This document shows, in pieces, positions 30,284 to 40,393 of a stretch of 64,000 bases of DNA (the first letter of the stretch is position 1; every line of letters starts with the position of its first letter). The notes under the pieces were generated by a model that did no database searches, had not been told where the DNA came from, and saw only the letters and a list, made by a program, of their open reading frames with translations. This DNA is from Corynespora cassiicola (taxonomy: Eukaryota > Ascomycota > Dothideomycetes > Pleosporales > Corynesporascaceae). The stretch is taken from positions 3,906,001 to 3,970,000 of the forward strand of contig JAEUWY010000001.1 of NCBI GenBank assembly GCA_022059125.1, read 5' to 3'. Both the position numbers and the translations under genes were made by a program.

Positions 30284-32098
30284 CTACTGAACATAATAGA
30301 TATTGGGCTTGGGCGGCGTGCTCATCCCGCTACCCATGAAGTAATCAACATGGGCATTCTGAAGATAACCTTTCATAGTCATCCCGTTTCGATAATTTGG
30401 GTTATGTGCAAGCGTATAGAGACGACGGTCTGTGGGCTGATCGGTCGTGAAAATGATGAGTTCGTCATATGCTTCGTTGGTAACGAGGACTTCTTCGCGC
30501 CAATCACCCAGGATATCACCCAGGAACCCAGGGTTTGGATCTCCGGGATTGATGGCGCCGTAACTTTCGATGCGCAAGATTCGTGGGAGGGAATTGGAAG
30601 TGGTAGGATTCTGGGGGTCCCACTTTTCAATTTTTCCGTCGTTGTAGAGCTCGACTGTGTCGTCGCCGTCCCACCAAAGGCTAAGATGCGCCCAAGGAGA
30701 AAGCTTGGTGTCGGTCTCGAGAAGTTCGTCAGACGGTGCGTTGTACAATCCAGATCCTGCAGCACTCCACGACTCCATGCCTGGATGATCAGGGTCAATG
30801 TCACCGATGAGGCCGCGGCCAATATCGGCAACACTCCCGCCGTAATGTTTCCATAGAATCTTTCCGTCACGCGCATCGTAATAGTACTCCCAGAGTTTCG
30901 ATGGGTTGTCCTGTTGCACGCCATATCCTTGAAGGCCTGGGCGGTTTGGGTCCATTTTCGCTACTTGCCAGCGATCCCCGTGGCCGATGCCTGCTGTAGT
31001 CATATCATACCGGAGGGTTCCATCTCCGTTGAGCATGAACATGATCTCTCCCACTTCATCAATGCCATCGCCGTTGACGTCGATAATGCGAGTGTTGTGT
31101 CCGTCAGATCCGCTACCAGCATTTTTGTTGTCCCAGACCCATTCCTCAGTCACTGTAGTGCCATCAAAGGTCCACGCTGCTATGTTACGGTTAAACGTGC
31201 CATTATCCATCCTGTTCTTCATGAATGCGACAATGTGCGGGCGCTCGCCATCAAGAAGGCCTACACCTAGTCGCGCAGCGAACGGACCGTGCTCAATGTA
31301 GTCGTTCTGAACCTTTGTCGCACCTCGCAAAGCCCCAGTCTGTCCGTCCAAAACAGCGATATATTGCTCGTCATCATTGTCGGCTTCGCCAAATGTTTGA
31401 CCATCTCCAAATACGACTCCATTGGCGATGCGCACTGCGACTTCGGCTATTCCGTCGCTGTCGAGGTCGTAAACCGTGACTCCGTCCCAGTGGCCAACAT
31501 CGATACCGGAAGACCCAGGCTCAATGTTATTCTGGTTTTCGCTGTTTGGGCCCATGCGGACCCTCCATAATAGCTTGCCATCCCTTCGATAAGCCTCCAA
31601 AGCTTGCTGAGTACCGTGTCTATCAATCACGAAATCGTATTCGCCATCTCCATCGAGATCGCCGACCCAGACGTACTTGATACGATCACCAGCGCCGATG
31701 GGAACCCTGACAATTGGTTCTTGGGCGTTATTGGCTGGTAAGTCGAAGCTGCTACTCGCAGGAGATTGTTCTTTCCCGTCAATCACCGCGCGAACCCAAT
31801 ATCGGTTATTGCGGGTCAGGTCGGCGGTAGTATCGACAAAGTTTGTTCCCTTGGTCAAGACCTCGGAGTTCAGCTTCGTGCCTGAGCCACTACCTGGAGA
31901 GCGATAAACGTTGAAACCGATACCATCGGGGTCAAGGCCCAAAAGCCGCCAGCTGAGGAAGACATCTGTGTCACTGGATCGTACGGCGACAATGCCGCGG
32001 TTGAGGTTCTCCATGGGCCGTGCCACTGCGCGTTTGGTGGGTACGGCCACAGTGATGCCGGCGGCGAATAGAAAGAAAAGGGTGTGGAAGAGCTTCAT
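30284..32098 (-). CDS. Secreted rhamnogalacturonan lyase, PL11
   Basis: A single exon of 604 residues with a signal peptide (1-20) from the ATG at 32098. The enzyme cuts the alternating rhamnose-galacturonate backbone of rhamnogalacturonan I by beta-elimination. An N-terminal beta-sandwich ('MENLNRGIVAVRS', 'VFLSWRLLGLDPDGIGFNVY') is followed by an eight-bladed propeller with repeated calcium-type Asp motifs: 'VGDLDGDGEYDFVIDRHG', 'YDLDSDGIAEVAVR', 'IDVNGDGIDEVGEIM', 'LIGDIDPDHPGMESW' and 'LGDILGDWREEVLV'. Length and order match bacterial YesW/YesX and the few fungal PL11 enzymes. An in-frame upstream start would add 12 residues before the signal peptide. It is intronless, unlike most genes here, but codon use is not unlike its neighbours. 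Confidence 0.92.
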   Translation of the reverse strand: MKLFHTLFFLFAAGITVAVPTKRAVARPMENLNRGIVAVRSSDTDVFLSWRLLGLDPDGIGFNVYRSPGSGSGTKLNSEVLTKGTNFVDTTADLTRNNRYWVRAVIDGKEQSPASSSFDLPANNAQEPIVRVPIGAGDRIKYVWVGDLDGDGEYDFVIDRHGTQQALEAYRRDGKLLWRVRMGPNSENQNNIEPGSSGIDVGHWDGVTVYDLDSDGIAEVAVRIANGVVFGDGQTFGEADNDDEQYIAVLDGQTGALRGATKVQNDYIEHGPFAARLGVGLLDGERPHIVAFMKNRMDNGTFNRNIAAWTFDGTTVTEEWVWDNKNAGSGSDGHNTRIIDVNGDGIDEVGEIMFMLNGDGTLRYDMTTAGIGHGDRWQVAKMDPNRPGLQGYGVQQDNPSKLWEYYYDARDGKILWKHYGGSVADIGRGLIGDIDPDHPGMESWSAAGSGLYNAPSDELLETDTKLSPWAHLSLWWDGDDTVELYNDGKIEKWDPQNPTTSNSLPRILRIESYGAINPGDPNPGFLGDILGDWREEVLVTNEAYDELIIFTTDQPTDRRLYTLAHNPNYRNGMTMKGYLQNAHVDYFMGSGMSTPPKPNIYYVQ

Positions 32099-32197
32099 GA
32101 TGAAAGTGATGTCAGCCTGGGTTGGATTGATCAAATCGCTCGAGACTGGGTGATAGCCAGGCTGATTGATCCCATGTCCAGCTCCAAGAGGGAGAGC

Positions 32198-32206
32198 TCT
32201 TATATG
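32198..32206 (-). promoter_or_regulatory. TATA box of the PL11 gene
   Basis: CATATAAGA on the minus strand, about 100 bp before the PL11 start codon. Confidence 0.5.
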
Positions 32207-32530
32207 CTTTCTTCATTCTGCATGTACCTGGCCTTCGAAGCGGCCAATTTCCTGTGTCCGAAGACATTCCGCCTGGTCCTGGGGATCTCGCAATACTGTC
32301 GTGGTGATTGCGCAGAGTCGGCACAATGTCAACGGACCAGAAACCTCGCCGGCCTCTTATAGATAGCCGATAGCTTGGAAAAATGTTTCCTAGTGATGTC
32401 AGACATAATACAAGAGTTCCACCCGTCGATATTGGGCTTTGGGGGAATGCTTCACGCGTGACATGATGATCACTCCCAAAGGGGAAGGCTAAAACATTCG
32501 GCTCGCGGCCACGTGCCGACCCCAGATCAT

Positions 32531-32568
32531 CCACCAATTGCCGCTCCTTAGCTTTCGTGGGGCCCCGC
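32531..32568. promoter_or_regulatory. Candidate pectin-inducer and CreA sites upstream of PL11
   Basis: CCACCAA (32531-32537) matches the CCNCCAA galacturonate-responsive element known in Aspergillus and Botrytis. GTGGGGCCCCGC (32557-32568) holds two back-to-back CreA-type SYGGRG sites on opposite strands. A further CTGGGG lies at 32279-32284. The cluster is about 430-470 bp upstream of the start. Chance occurrence is not excluded for such short motifs. Confidence 0.35.
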
Positions 32569-33078
32569 ACACCAAATATAAGACAGCAGTCCTTCATCAT
32601 CAAACCGGAGCATATGCAGTCCGCAGACAAAGCTCCGGTCGCCGGCTATGGGCTTTTTGGGAACTATCTGCCGAAAATATTACACTCGCCCGGGTTTGGT
32701 AGGTCAGATTTGCATAAGAATCAAGGAGATGCGAGAGGGAAAATAAACCAAAAGTTAAAATGTGTTATGTTATGAAAACTTCTTTGGAAAAAAAAGGATC
32801 AATTCTTGTACGTGAAGCTTCTGAAAGAGGGTCGTTTAGTTTACGGTCAGCTGACCAAGCCGCCAAGGGCTCCCTTCTCCAACAGCCACAGCCACCTTGT
32901 ATGGAGCCTCCAAGTGATTATGCAATGCCCAGACAGTATCAGAAATATGGTCCATGTGAACGAACTGCAAAGAGCTGAAGATTCAAGTGAAGAAAAGTGA
33001 TCAATATATGATCTCGGGCTATCATCCCATTAGAATACACATTGTGGCCGACGCATTTTTCGACCCGGATGCGCTTCC
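32569..33078. other. Intergenic region, PL11 upstream to 3' of the cysteine-rich gene
   Basis: Only short frames; no gene was recognised. Confidence 0.5.
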
Positions 33079-33925
33079 TTAGCAGAACCAACCAAATGTT
33101 CTGCACATGAAGCCGGGAGTTTCTTTGTTGGCTTCTTCGTGGCCAGGAGTTCCCTCACATGTACTCGAAGAAGAACCTGTGGCATCTTTGCAAAAGTCCA
33201 ATCCTTCTGACATCCGCATACGACCGAAGAATAGTCCCGAACTAGATATGGGTAGATGACGTTAGATAATCGCCCATAGTGACATGATTGAATTGCTTGA
33301 TTACGTACCCAGAAGTAGTATCCCATGTGCCAGCAATGTTCTTGCCACAGTTTTGGTCAACCATGTGGGCACCATCGGAAACCAAGTCGCTCTTGGGGTA
33401 TCGTTTATGGCCTTCGGCAGGAATATAATTGCAGACAAAAGCAACTACAGAGCCTCGTACACTATAAAGTCTTAGAAAGATAAAGAAAGAGATCCCAGGA
33501 AATACTTACCTATAGTATGATTCTCCGGGCATCAGCTTGGTGTCATCATCCTCATCAATCTGCTTGTAAAGATCGGCCGTCGCATCAGCGGTGTTTGTCT
33601 CATCTCTAGTAGAAGTTTAGTTCCATTCATTCTTGATACCACCTAAATCCACTTACATGTTGAACCCACATCCACACCATGAAACCGAGTAGGGGTATTT
33701 GCGGGCAAGGCCAGTGGGTGCTGGCTCCAAATACCATTTTGGAGAGTATGGATTCAAGTATCGAGCTTCAACTGTCCGAGATGGCGAGCTGACAAGCTCA
33801 TGTACTTCGTGGCCGGTAGAATTGATATAGGCGACATAGGTGCCATCTGTGACGCCTCGCGGAATTTTCAATGCGCATGAAGCGGCCGCAAGGCTCGCGA
33901 CAACCACAAGAAGATTGGAGAGCAT
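33079..33925 (-). CDS. Cysteine-rich small secreted protein with four exons, effector-like
   Basis: Exons complement(33657..33925), complement(33510..33605), complement(33309..33461) and complement(33079..33241) have introns of 51, 48 and 67 nt, and all junctions keep frame (681 nt, 226 residues). Residues 1-18 are a signal peptide. The mature protein has eight Cys: 'WCGCGFN', 'FVCNYIP', 'QNCGKNIAG', 'DFCKDATG', 'STCEGTPG', 'FMCRTFG' and 'GWFC' at the very end, enough for four disulfides. The central 'CGKNIAGTWDTTSGSGLFFGR' part recalls lineage-specific secreted proteins of plant-associated fungi, but I recognise no named family. The unspliced first frame ends one codon past the donor, so the full protein is easily missed. 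Confidence 0.75.
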
Positions 33926-34613
33926 GGCCAGAAAGTAGAAGAAAATTGAAATGATAGAGAAGGTCTGGTGAGTCTGTTATGGTATTGAAATTATCGCTGG
34001 CGTTCGTCTCTTTTAATATTTGTCCTGTCCTTCCCGCGCCATCCGCAGTCTAAACATAAATCCAGAGGTTTCCGAATTGTTGACATTGCATTTCACTAAA
34101 AGAGGTTACAAGCGAAGAGTATAGCTAGAAAATTCCGAGCCGATATCCGTAAGTGCGACAACACGAAAGACGACATTCCTTCGACTTGTTCCAAAGTCCG
34201 TAGCTCGTTACGAGCATATGTTCCTTGGAGGCACCAGATCCCCACGCAACGCAGCAAACGACAATTTTAAAAACACCTTATTTACCATGCGGACCACTCT
34301 TCCTAATCATTGACCAATGCTAGCAACAGTAGTGGCCTTAAAACGGAAATAACGAAAAAAGATTTGCGAGATATATCGGGATTGAAACAAGCGGAGTTCG
34401 GTGGTTGATCCTTCCAAGTCGCACGCGAGTCCGTGCCGCCGAGCGAGATGGGCTCTTCCTGCGGCCAAAATTCTAACACGAATCTTATGCTCAACAGTTG
34501 TCGCTCAGAAAACTTCAGCGCTACAATTTCTTCTCGGCTTTCTCAGTCACGTAAGGAATATGCATCTGTATAGAATGCCTTGCCGCCAATAATTCATTCC
34601 CATTCAAAAACCT
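33926..34613. other. Intergenic region
   Basis: The promoter of the cysteine-rich gene on the left and the 3' flank of the transferase on the right. No gene was seen. Confidence 0.5.
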
Positions 34614-35513
34614 TCAACTCCAGGCCTTCCCATCTCTCGTCTCTACAATTGCAGCTCGAATACTAATAGCAGGTATAGCCATCTTCTCCACATCCATAAT
34701 CTCCACAAACTCAATATCACTCTCATCATCCTCTTCACTATCAAACTCCGTCCCAGAGTCCAGCTCCGGCGTCCCCCTAACCCTCCTATCTTCCCCGCGC
34801 ACATTCTCTACAGTCTTCATCCCCATCGCTTTCCTCACACTATCCCTCCCCATCAGCACCATATGCCACTTCCACCAGTGCGGAAACTCATGCTCAGGAT
34901 TCCACCTCCGGCCCGCCATCAACCGCCCCACTACCGCATTCCACGCGACGAATCCCAAATCCACGTACGTGCATTTATCCCCCACGAGCCATTCCTGCCT
35001 CTTGAGCTGCCTGTCCAAAACCCCAATACACCGCCTCACCTCGGCAGTATAGTGCTCCTTTGCCGACTGCACGCCCGTATTCTGAAAGTATGAAAAATTT
35101 GCCAGCGCCTCTATCGCGGGGGTATAAATCGCGCTCTGGAAGTGGAACCACTGCAGGAGCTGGTACTTGTCTGGCGATGTGCTGCACGTCAAGAGGCCAT
35201 CTTCGTCGTAGGTGTCGAGCAAGTATTGCACTATCGCTGAGGCTTCTGGGAGGATGAGGCGCGTGTTCGGGTCGTGGAGGGCGGGGACTTTGGAGAAGGG
35301 GTTGATTTTGAGGTATTTGCGGGTGTTGAGGGAGGCGCGGGGGATGTAGAGGCCTACGTAAGGGAGGCCCAGTTCTTCGAGGATGATGATTACTCGGGTT
35401 GGTTCTGGTAGCTGAGCTGTTGCACATTCTTAGTTTCATATTGTATAATGAAGTCGCGATTGAATAAACATACGTCGCCAATGAATGCTGAGGGGGAGGA
35501 GTTCTGTTGCCAT
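34614..35513 (-). CDS. Glutathione S-transferase-like protein with acidic C-terminal extension
   Basis: Exons complement(35474..35513) and complement(34614..35416) (57-nt intron) give 280 residues. The thioredoxin-fold domain shows 'ILEELGLPYVGLYIP', 'YLKINPFSKVPALHDP' and 'LPEASAIVQYLLDTY', as in Ure2/GstA-like fungal transferases. The helical C-domain shows 'YTAEVRRCIGVLDRQLKRQE' and 'WLVGDKCTYVDLGFVAW'. GSTs conjugate glutathione to electrophiles or bind ligands in the cytosol. After about residue 215 there is an extension with a highly acidic stretch ('DSGTEFDSEEDDESDIEF') that the family normally lacks. The first exon (13 codons) is short and less certain; the usual beta1 'LYSH' motif is not obvious, so activity is open. 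Confidence 0.78.
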
Positions 35514-36204
35514 GTTGGTTAAGCTGGAGCTTGGTTGCGATTCTGAAGCGTCTCAACGATAAACAGTAAGTGTCGCAGGATTGAAACTAGAGAACTGTGG
35601 GGTCTACCGCTGCAAGGACCGGGGATATGGGCAGTCAAAAAATGTTTGGGGAAATTTGGTTTTGGGACGCCTTGCACATCCACTGTGCATCAGGCCAAGT
35701 CCGACCGGATGTCTTACAGGTCGCGTAGAAGCAAATCCGGCTGTGCCGCATCCATCGGACATTTTGCACCGTAAGGCGACAGTCCGAGAAGGGCCATTAG
35801 AAAAATGCCTGAATGCCGAATTGGGTACCAATGAGCAAGCAATTGGAATTCGTTGTCTAAATGCGTAGCAATGACGTGGCGGGGGATACGTTTTGGGTTG
35901 GACCAAGGTTTGCTGGGTCGTGCTGAAGAATACACAACCTCGCCCTTGACACTCATTCTTCTAGCGGTCTGGCCCGATCGTATCAAAGTACAGTAACGAG
36001 GCTCTGGTCTGGGTCCAAAATCATGAATACTAAAAGAGTGACTTTTTCTATATGTTCTATACTACCTAAATCTCCATCGCTGATCGACGATCTCCAGTTC
36101 GTAAGACGCAATCAAGGCGATTTTCAAGAGAGCGACGGCGACATCTCGATCCGTGAAACCAATAGCTCAGGCGCGCAAGAACTTGGACTGAATATATGAC
36201 AGAC
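35514..36204. other. Intergenic region
   Basis: No gene was supported. A 95-codon frame at 35581 lacks any domain. Confidence 0.5.
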
Positions 36205-37965
36205 CTATAGCTCCATCAGGGACTGCTTTTGTTTCTGAACAACAATAGCCGGGGCCTTTCCCCCAACTTTGGACGGAAGGATCTCCGGCTCCAGCTTGGC
36301 AACGCCAGTAGAACGAAGAACACTGCCCTTAGCATCCACAGCCTCCGCAACGACATGCTTGACACTCTCGTTCGGGACTTGCAGGCTGGTCTCAAAGCTC
36401 GTGCGCTTCGCTTCGCCTAGGTACTTTCTGGCTCCGTATCTGTCGGCAACCTCATAGAAACGCCAAGTCCGGGTCTCAGTGTCCCCGTTCCATGAGACGT
36501 AAATGGTGGTGCCCTCCTCGTTCTCCAAAGAGACAATAGCAGGATCCTCGCTCGGGATTCCGGTCCAGTTATATCGGAAACCACGGTAGTTTTCTACTCC
36601 GAGACCGAGGTAAGCAGAGTCCATGTAGAAGTGGAAGAGGGCGTTGCCGCTGCTGTCGTATTCGGTAAGCGCGCCAGACGACCCCCAATTCACAATAACG
36701 TTCCCATTGGGCAGAAGCTGAGTCGATCCCTGGGACTTTGATCGAAGGTTGTCCGGAGGGTAGAAGCCTTGGACGAGTTCGGCGGTCCATGAAGTGGTGT
36801 TGAGCTTGATGATCTTGCCGCTGCTAGTAGGTGCAGTGTGGACCTCAGTCCCACGACCGTCTTCGGTACCATGAGCAGAGTTATCATAGATGGAGATAAT
36901 TTCAATATCATCTCCTTCCTCTTCAGTCTTTAGCTCAGGGTGAAAACGAGCGTGGTGCTGAAAGCAGAATGTGACGTTTTCTCCAAGAGTGAACGATGAG
37001 TTTTTACCATCGAGACGCCAAATGATGGAGCCATCGGTTCCGTTGATCTTGTGGACAGAACACGCATCACGGGCGGAGACAATGTAGTCACCATCGGCAT
37101 TCTTATCGACGCTGTTCACGTGGAAGTAGTCCCAAGCGTCGGAAGAGTTGTATCCTGACCCAGCCTGGCCAGGATTGATGGGCAAGATAGCTTCTGCTTC
37201 ATGTCAAACAAACGGCTTTCGGGCTAGTAATAATTAGTCTTACCGTCCGGAGAGACGTGATCAAGACTGGCCCATTCAAAGAGAAGTTCACCAGTTTCGA
37301 TGTTCAGTTCTGCGCGTGTCAATAAGCCAATCTTGGGAGCAATGGTGGTTCGTTACCTTGGAAGATTGCATTTACAATCCACTGCTGCTCCTCAGATGCT
37401 CCCCATGGTGTCAAGTCACGAGGTACAGGCTGGTAGATCTGAATGACAGCAGTCTCATCGGTGACAATATGAAACTCATGCTTATCAGTAAGCTTGTGGT
37501 TTCCAGCCCGCAACTCTCTGATCGTATCATAGTTTTGGTTCAAGATAGTCGTATGACCATGACCATGACCATATCCGGGGTTGTGGTCACCTTGCAGCCT
37601 GTCAGCTCCCATCGCGGCTGTCAAACCCGAGGATATTTACCTTCAAAGCTAAACAGAACGTCTTTGCCTTTCCATTTACCAGCTTGGAAGTTCGTAGCCC
37701 AAATTGAATAAATCCCATAGCCAGACCATACTAGGTCCCCATTGTCGCGAAAGATGTAGGGACCTGCCTGACGAGGGCCGTGCTGATCAAGCCCAGAGTC
37801 ATGATAGCCAGCGAATGGTGAAACAAAGAGGAAGCCCTTTTCGACTCTTTCGGAGGCAGGAATAGTAATGTTGAGTCGAGGTGGTGCCAGATCAGATCTC
37901 GACCTAAACTGCCAATCGGCTGCGACCAGCTGCAGGAGAGTGGCTGCAATGATGAGGTTCTTCAT
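36205..37965 (-). CDS. Secreted arylsulfotransferase-family (ASST) beta-propeller protein
   Basis: Exons complement(37641..37965), complement(37357..37590), complement(37244..37309) and complement(36205..37193), with introns of 50, 47 and 50 nt, give 537 residues. Residues 1-16 are a signal peptide. Family landmarks are 'FVSPFAGYHDSGLDQHGP', 'YIFRDNGDLVWSG', 'HEFHIVTDETAVIQIYQ', 'ELNIETGELLFEWASLDHV', 'WDYFHVNSVDKNADGDYIVS', 'IIWRLDG' and 'FQHHARF'. These define the fungal ASST branch (six-bladed propeller). Bacterial ASST transfers sulfate between phenols; fungal members are poorly characterised and may act on other acceptors. The second exon contains a short His-Gly repeat. All four exons were needed to join the motifs. 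Confidence 0.82.
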
Positions 37966-38580
37966 CGTCCTGGAGAGAACTGCAGCGATTAGAACCTGTT
38001 TCGTCCATCCTTCTCAGGAAGGGTACATTGACCTTGTCTTGCTTTCCGCACTATAAGGACGACTTTGCGATATCGGTGTCGAAATTGGGTTCGTACTGAG
38101 TGGCAATGTTGACGAAGATGATGGCGGGGCATCTAACCTTTATCTCGCATTTGGCTTCACTGCGTCAGGGTATCCAATAATTGCGTGATCACATTTGCTT
38201 CGAATAGACAGTGTGCTTCCGGTCCGGAAAGTTTGATTGACCTATCAATTGGCACGTTGATGTTGGGTACAGGCGGGGCATCGCACCTCTAGTGCGCATT
38301 AACTGCGACAGGGCCTGGATTGCACCACGTCATGGCCAAGGCACCTGCAGGACTGCTGCGAACTCATCCTCGCATTGAAAACGCTGAACGATACCCCGTT
38401 CCTGGCTCCCCACAAATTGAACGTTCCAAACAGCCGGAAGAAGTTCAGCGTGCAGATCCGATACTTCGGAGTTGCCCTCCCAGTTAAAATTTTCCACCAT
38501 CTTTTAACCCAAAAATTTGAAGCAAGCATGCCTTGATTGCGACCGCACACTTCTGAGCCACACCAATATCTCTAGCAGTC
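37966..38580. promoter_or_regulatory. Divergent upstream region of the ASST and MFS genes
   Basis: 615 bp between two divergent start codons; it may serve both genes. No gene was seen. Confidence 0.45.
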
Positions 38581-40393
38581 ATGCCTTCTTCTCCCCTTGA
38601 AGAAAATGGGCTCGCAGATCCGGAATTAAACGAAAACACACCGTTACTGAAGCCACCAGAGGAAGAGAATTGGACCCCGCCTCGAGGGTTCTTGTGGATC
38701 GAAATCGCAATCTTCGCGAACGTCTTCTTGTATGGCTTCGACGGCACTATTACGGCTGCCACGTATGCTGTTATCAGTTCGGAGTTTGATGCTGCCAATA
38801 CGGCATCGTGGTTGACGACCGCCTATCTTGTCACGAGCACCGCGTTCCAGCCGCTCTACGGACGTTTCTCGGACATTTTTGGGCGGCGCATCTGCTTTTT
38901 CGTGTCAACCATTACCTTCGCGGCAGGATGCTTAGGATGTGGACTAGCGACGAACATTGTGCTGGTCAACTGTATGCGCGCCCTGACGGGGTTCGGAGGT
39001 GGAGGATTAATGACAATGGGTGAGTGAGTCCAGATAGCCGGACCTCGGGACCATTATCCCGAGCACGTGACTAAATAATCCACGCAGCAACCATCGTCAA
39101 TTCTGACATGATACCTTTCCGGAAGCGCGGAATGTATCAGGCTCTACAGAATGGAATGTTTGGATTTGGCGCAATCTGTGGTGCCTCTTTCGGTGGTTCA
39201 ATCGCAGACACCATAGGCTGGCGGTGGTGCTTTTTGCTACAGACCCCCGTTTCCGCTGTCGCCCTTTTTCTTGGATGGTTGGTCATCAAAAACCCTATGG
39301 AGCTTAAACCTACATGGAAAGATATCAAAGCTAGAGTCGATTTCACGGGTGCTCTTTTACTCGTCACGGCGATTTCGATCCAGCTTGTTGGGCTGAGTCT
39401 TGGGGGCAACGAACTCCCCTGGAGCAACGGCTGGGTGATTTCATCACTGGTTATCAGCTTTGTGCTTCTAGGAGTTTTTATCGTCGTAGAGTCAAGAACG
39501 ACGGCGATACCTGTGATCCCATTGCGGCAGCTTCAGGGCTGCAATCCAATTGCTATTCAAACCGCCAATGTGTGCGCAGGAACTGCAGCGTATGCGGTAC
39601 GTATAGGGTTGGAAATTTCGAGAGATATCTCTAACGTTCTTCCAGTATTTATTTATGCTTCCCTTATTTTTTCAAGTTGTGCTCCTAGACTCCGCTACAA
39701 AAGCGGGCGCGCGTCTTGCCATACCTTCCTTAGCAACACCTATTGGAGGGTTGATTGCTGGAATTGTCATGTCACGTTGGGGAAAGCTCATAACCTTAGT
39801 CAGACTCGGCGCCTTGTTCCTGGCTTTCGGGAACGCGCTGGTCACTTCGCTGCGATTTCATGACAGCACCTGGAAATACCTTATTTTCATCTTTCCGGCA
39901 AATCTAGGCCAAGGCATCATATATCCGGCCACACTATTTACAACGCTTGCGTCTTTCGATCATGCCGGTGCGTCAAATTTTCAATGTTACATGGATATCG
40001 CTAAACGCTACAGACCATGCTGTATCGGCATCCACTGTATATCTTATTCGCTCTTTGGGTAGCGTCTGGGGTGTGGCTGTGACAGCCACAATCGTGCAAA
40101 ACACATTGAATTGGAGGTTACCATCGGCTTTGGAGGGTATACCAAACAAATATCAAGTAAGTTCCTGAAATTTATCAGTCTTTTAGTGTATATACTGACC
40201 AATCTAGATTATCGCTGATATCAGACACTCGGTCACTGCACTTCAACAGTTGCCACCTGATATCCAGCTCAAAGCTCGACTAGTATACTACGATGGCATA
40301 CGTTACTCATTCGCTGCTTCTACCGTAATCGCCGGCATCGCTATCGTTGCAAGCCTGTTTGCATATAATGCTGGCTTGCGCAACACGCATTGA
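38581..40393 (+). CDS. MFS drug:H+ antiporter or vacuolar amino-acid transporter type, about 14 spans
   Basis: Exons 38581..39019, 39088..39596, 39646..39967, 40014..40156 and 40208..40393 give 532 residues. A hydrophilic N-terminus is followed by spans with 'TAAYLVTSTAFQPLYGRFSD' and 'FGRR' (motif A), 'RALTGFGGGGLMTM' (motif B-like) and 'GASFGGSIADTIGWRWCF' (motif C, the antiporter signature). After 'KAGARLAIPSLATPIGG' the last part includes 'HAVSASTVYLIRSLGSVWGV'. This arrangement fits Fnx/Vba and azole-resistance-type exporters. The ATG precedes an acidic 'ENTPLLKPPEEE' stretch with a dileucine, seen in vacuolar or plasma-membrane members. The substrate is unknown. Confidence 0.87.

Noticed and set aside
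32806..33000. 64-codon frame downstream of the cysteine-rich gene
   Set aside because: Non-ATG start, no domain, not joined to any exon by plausible splicing.
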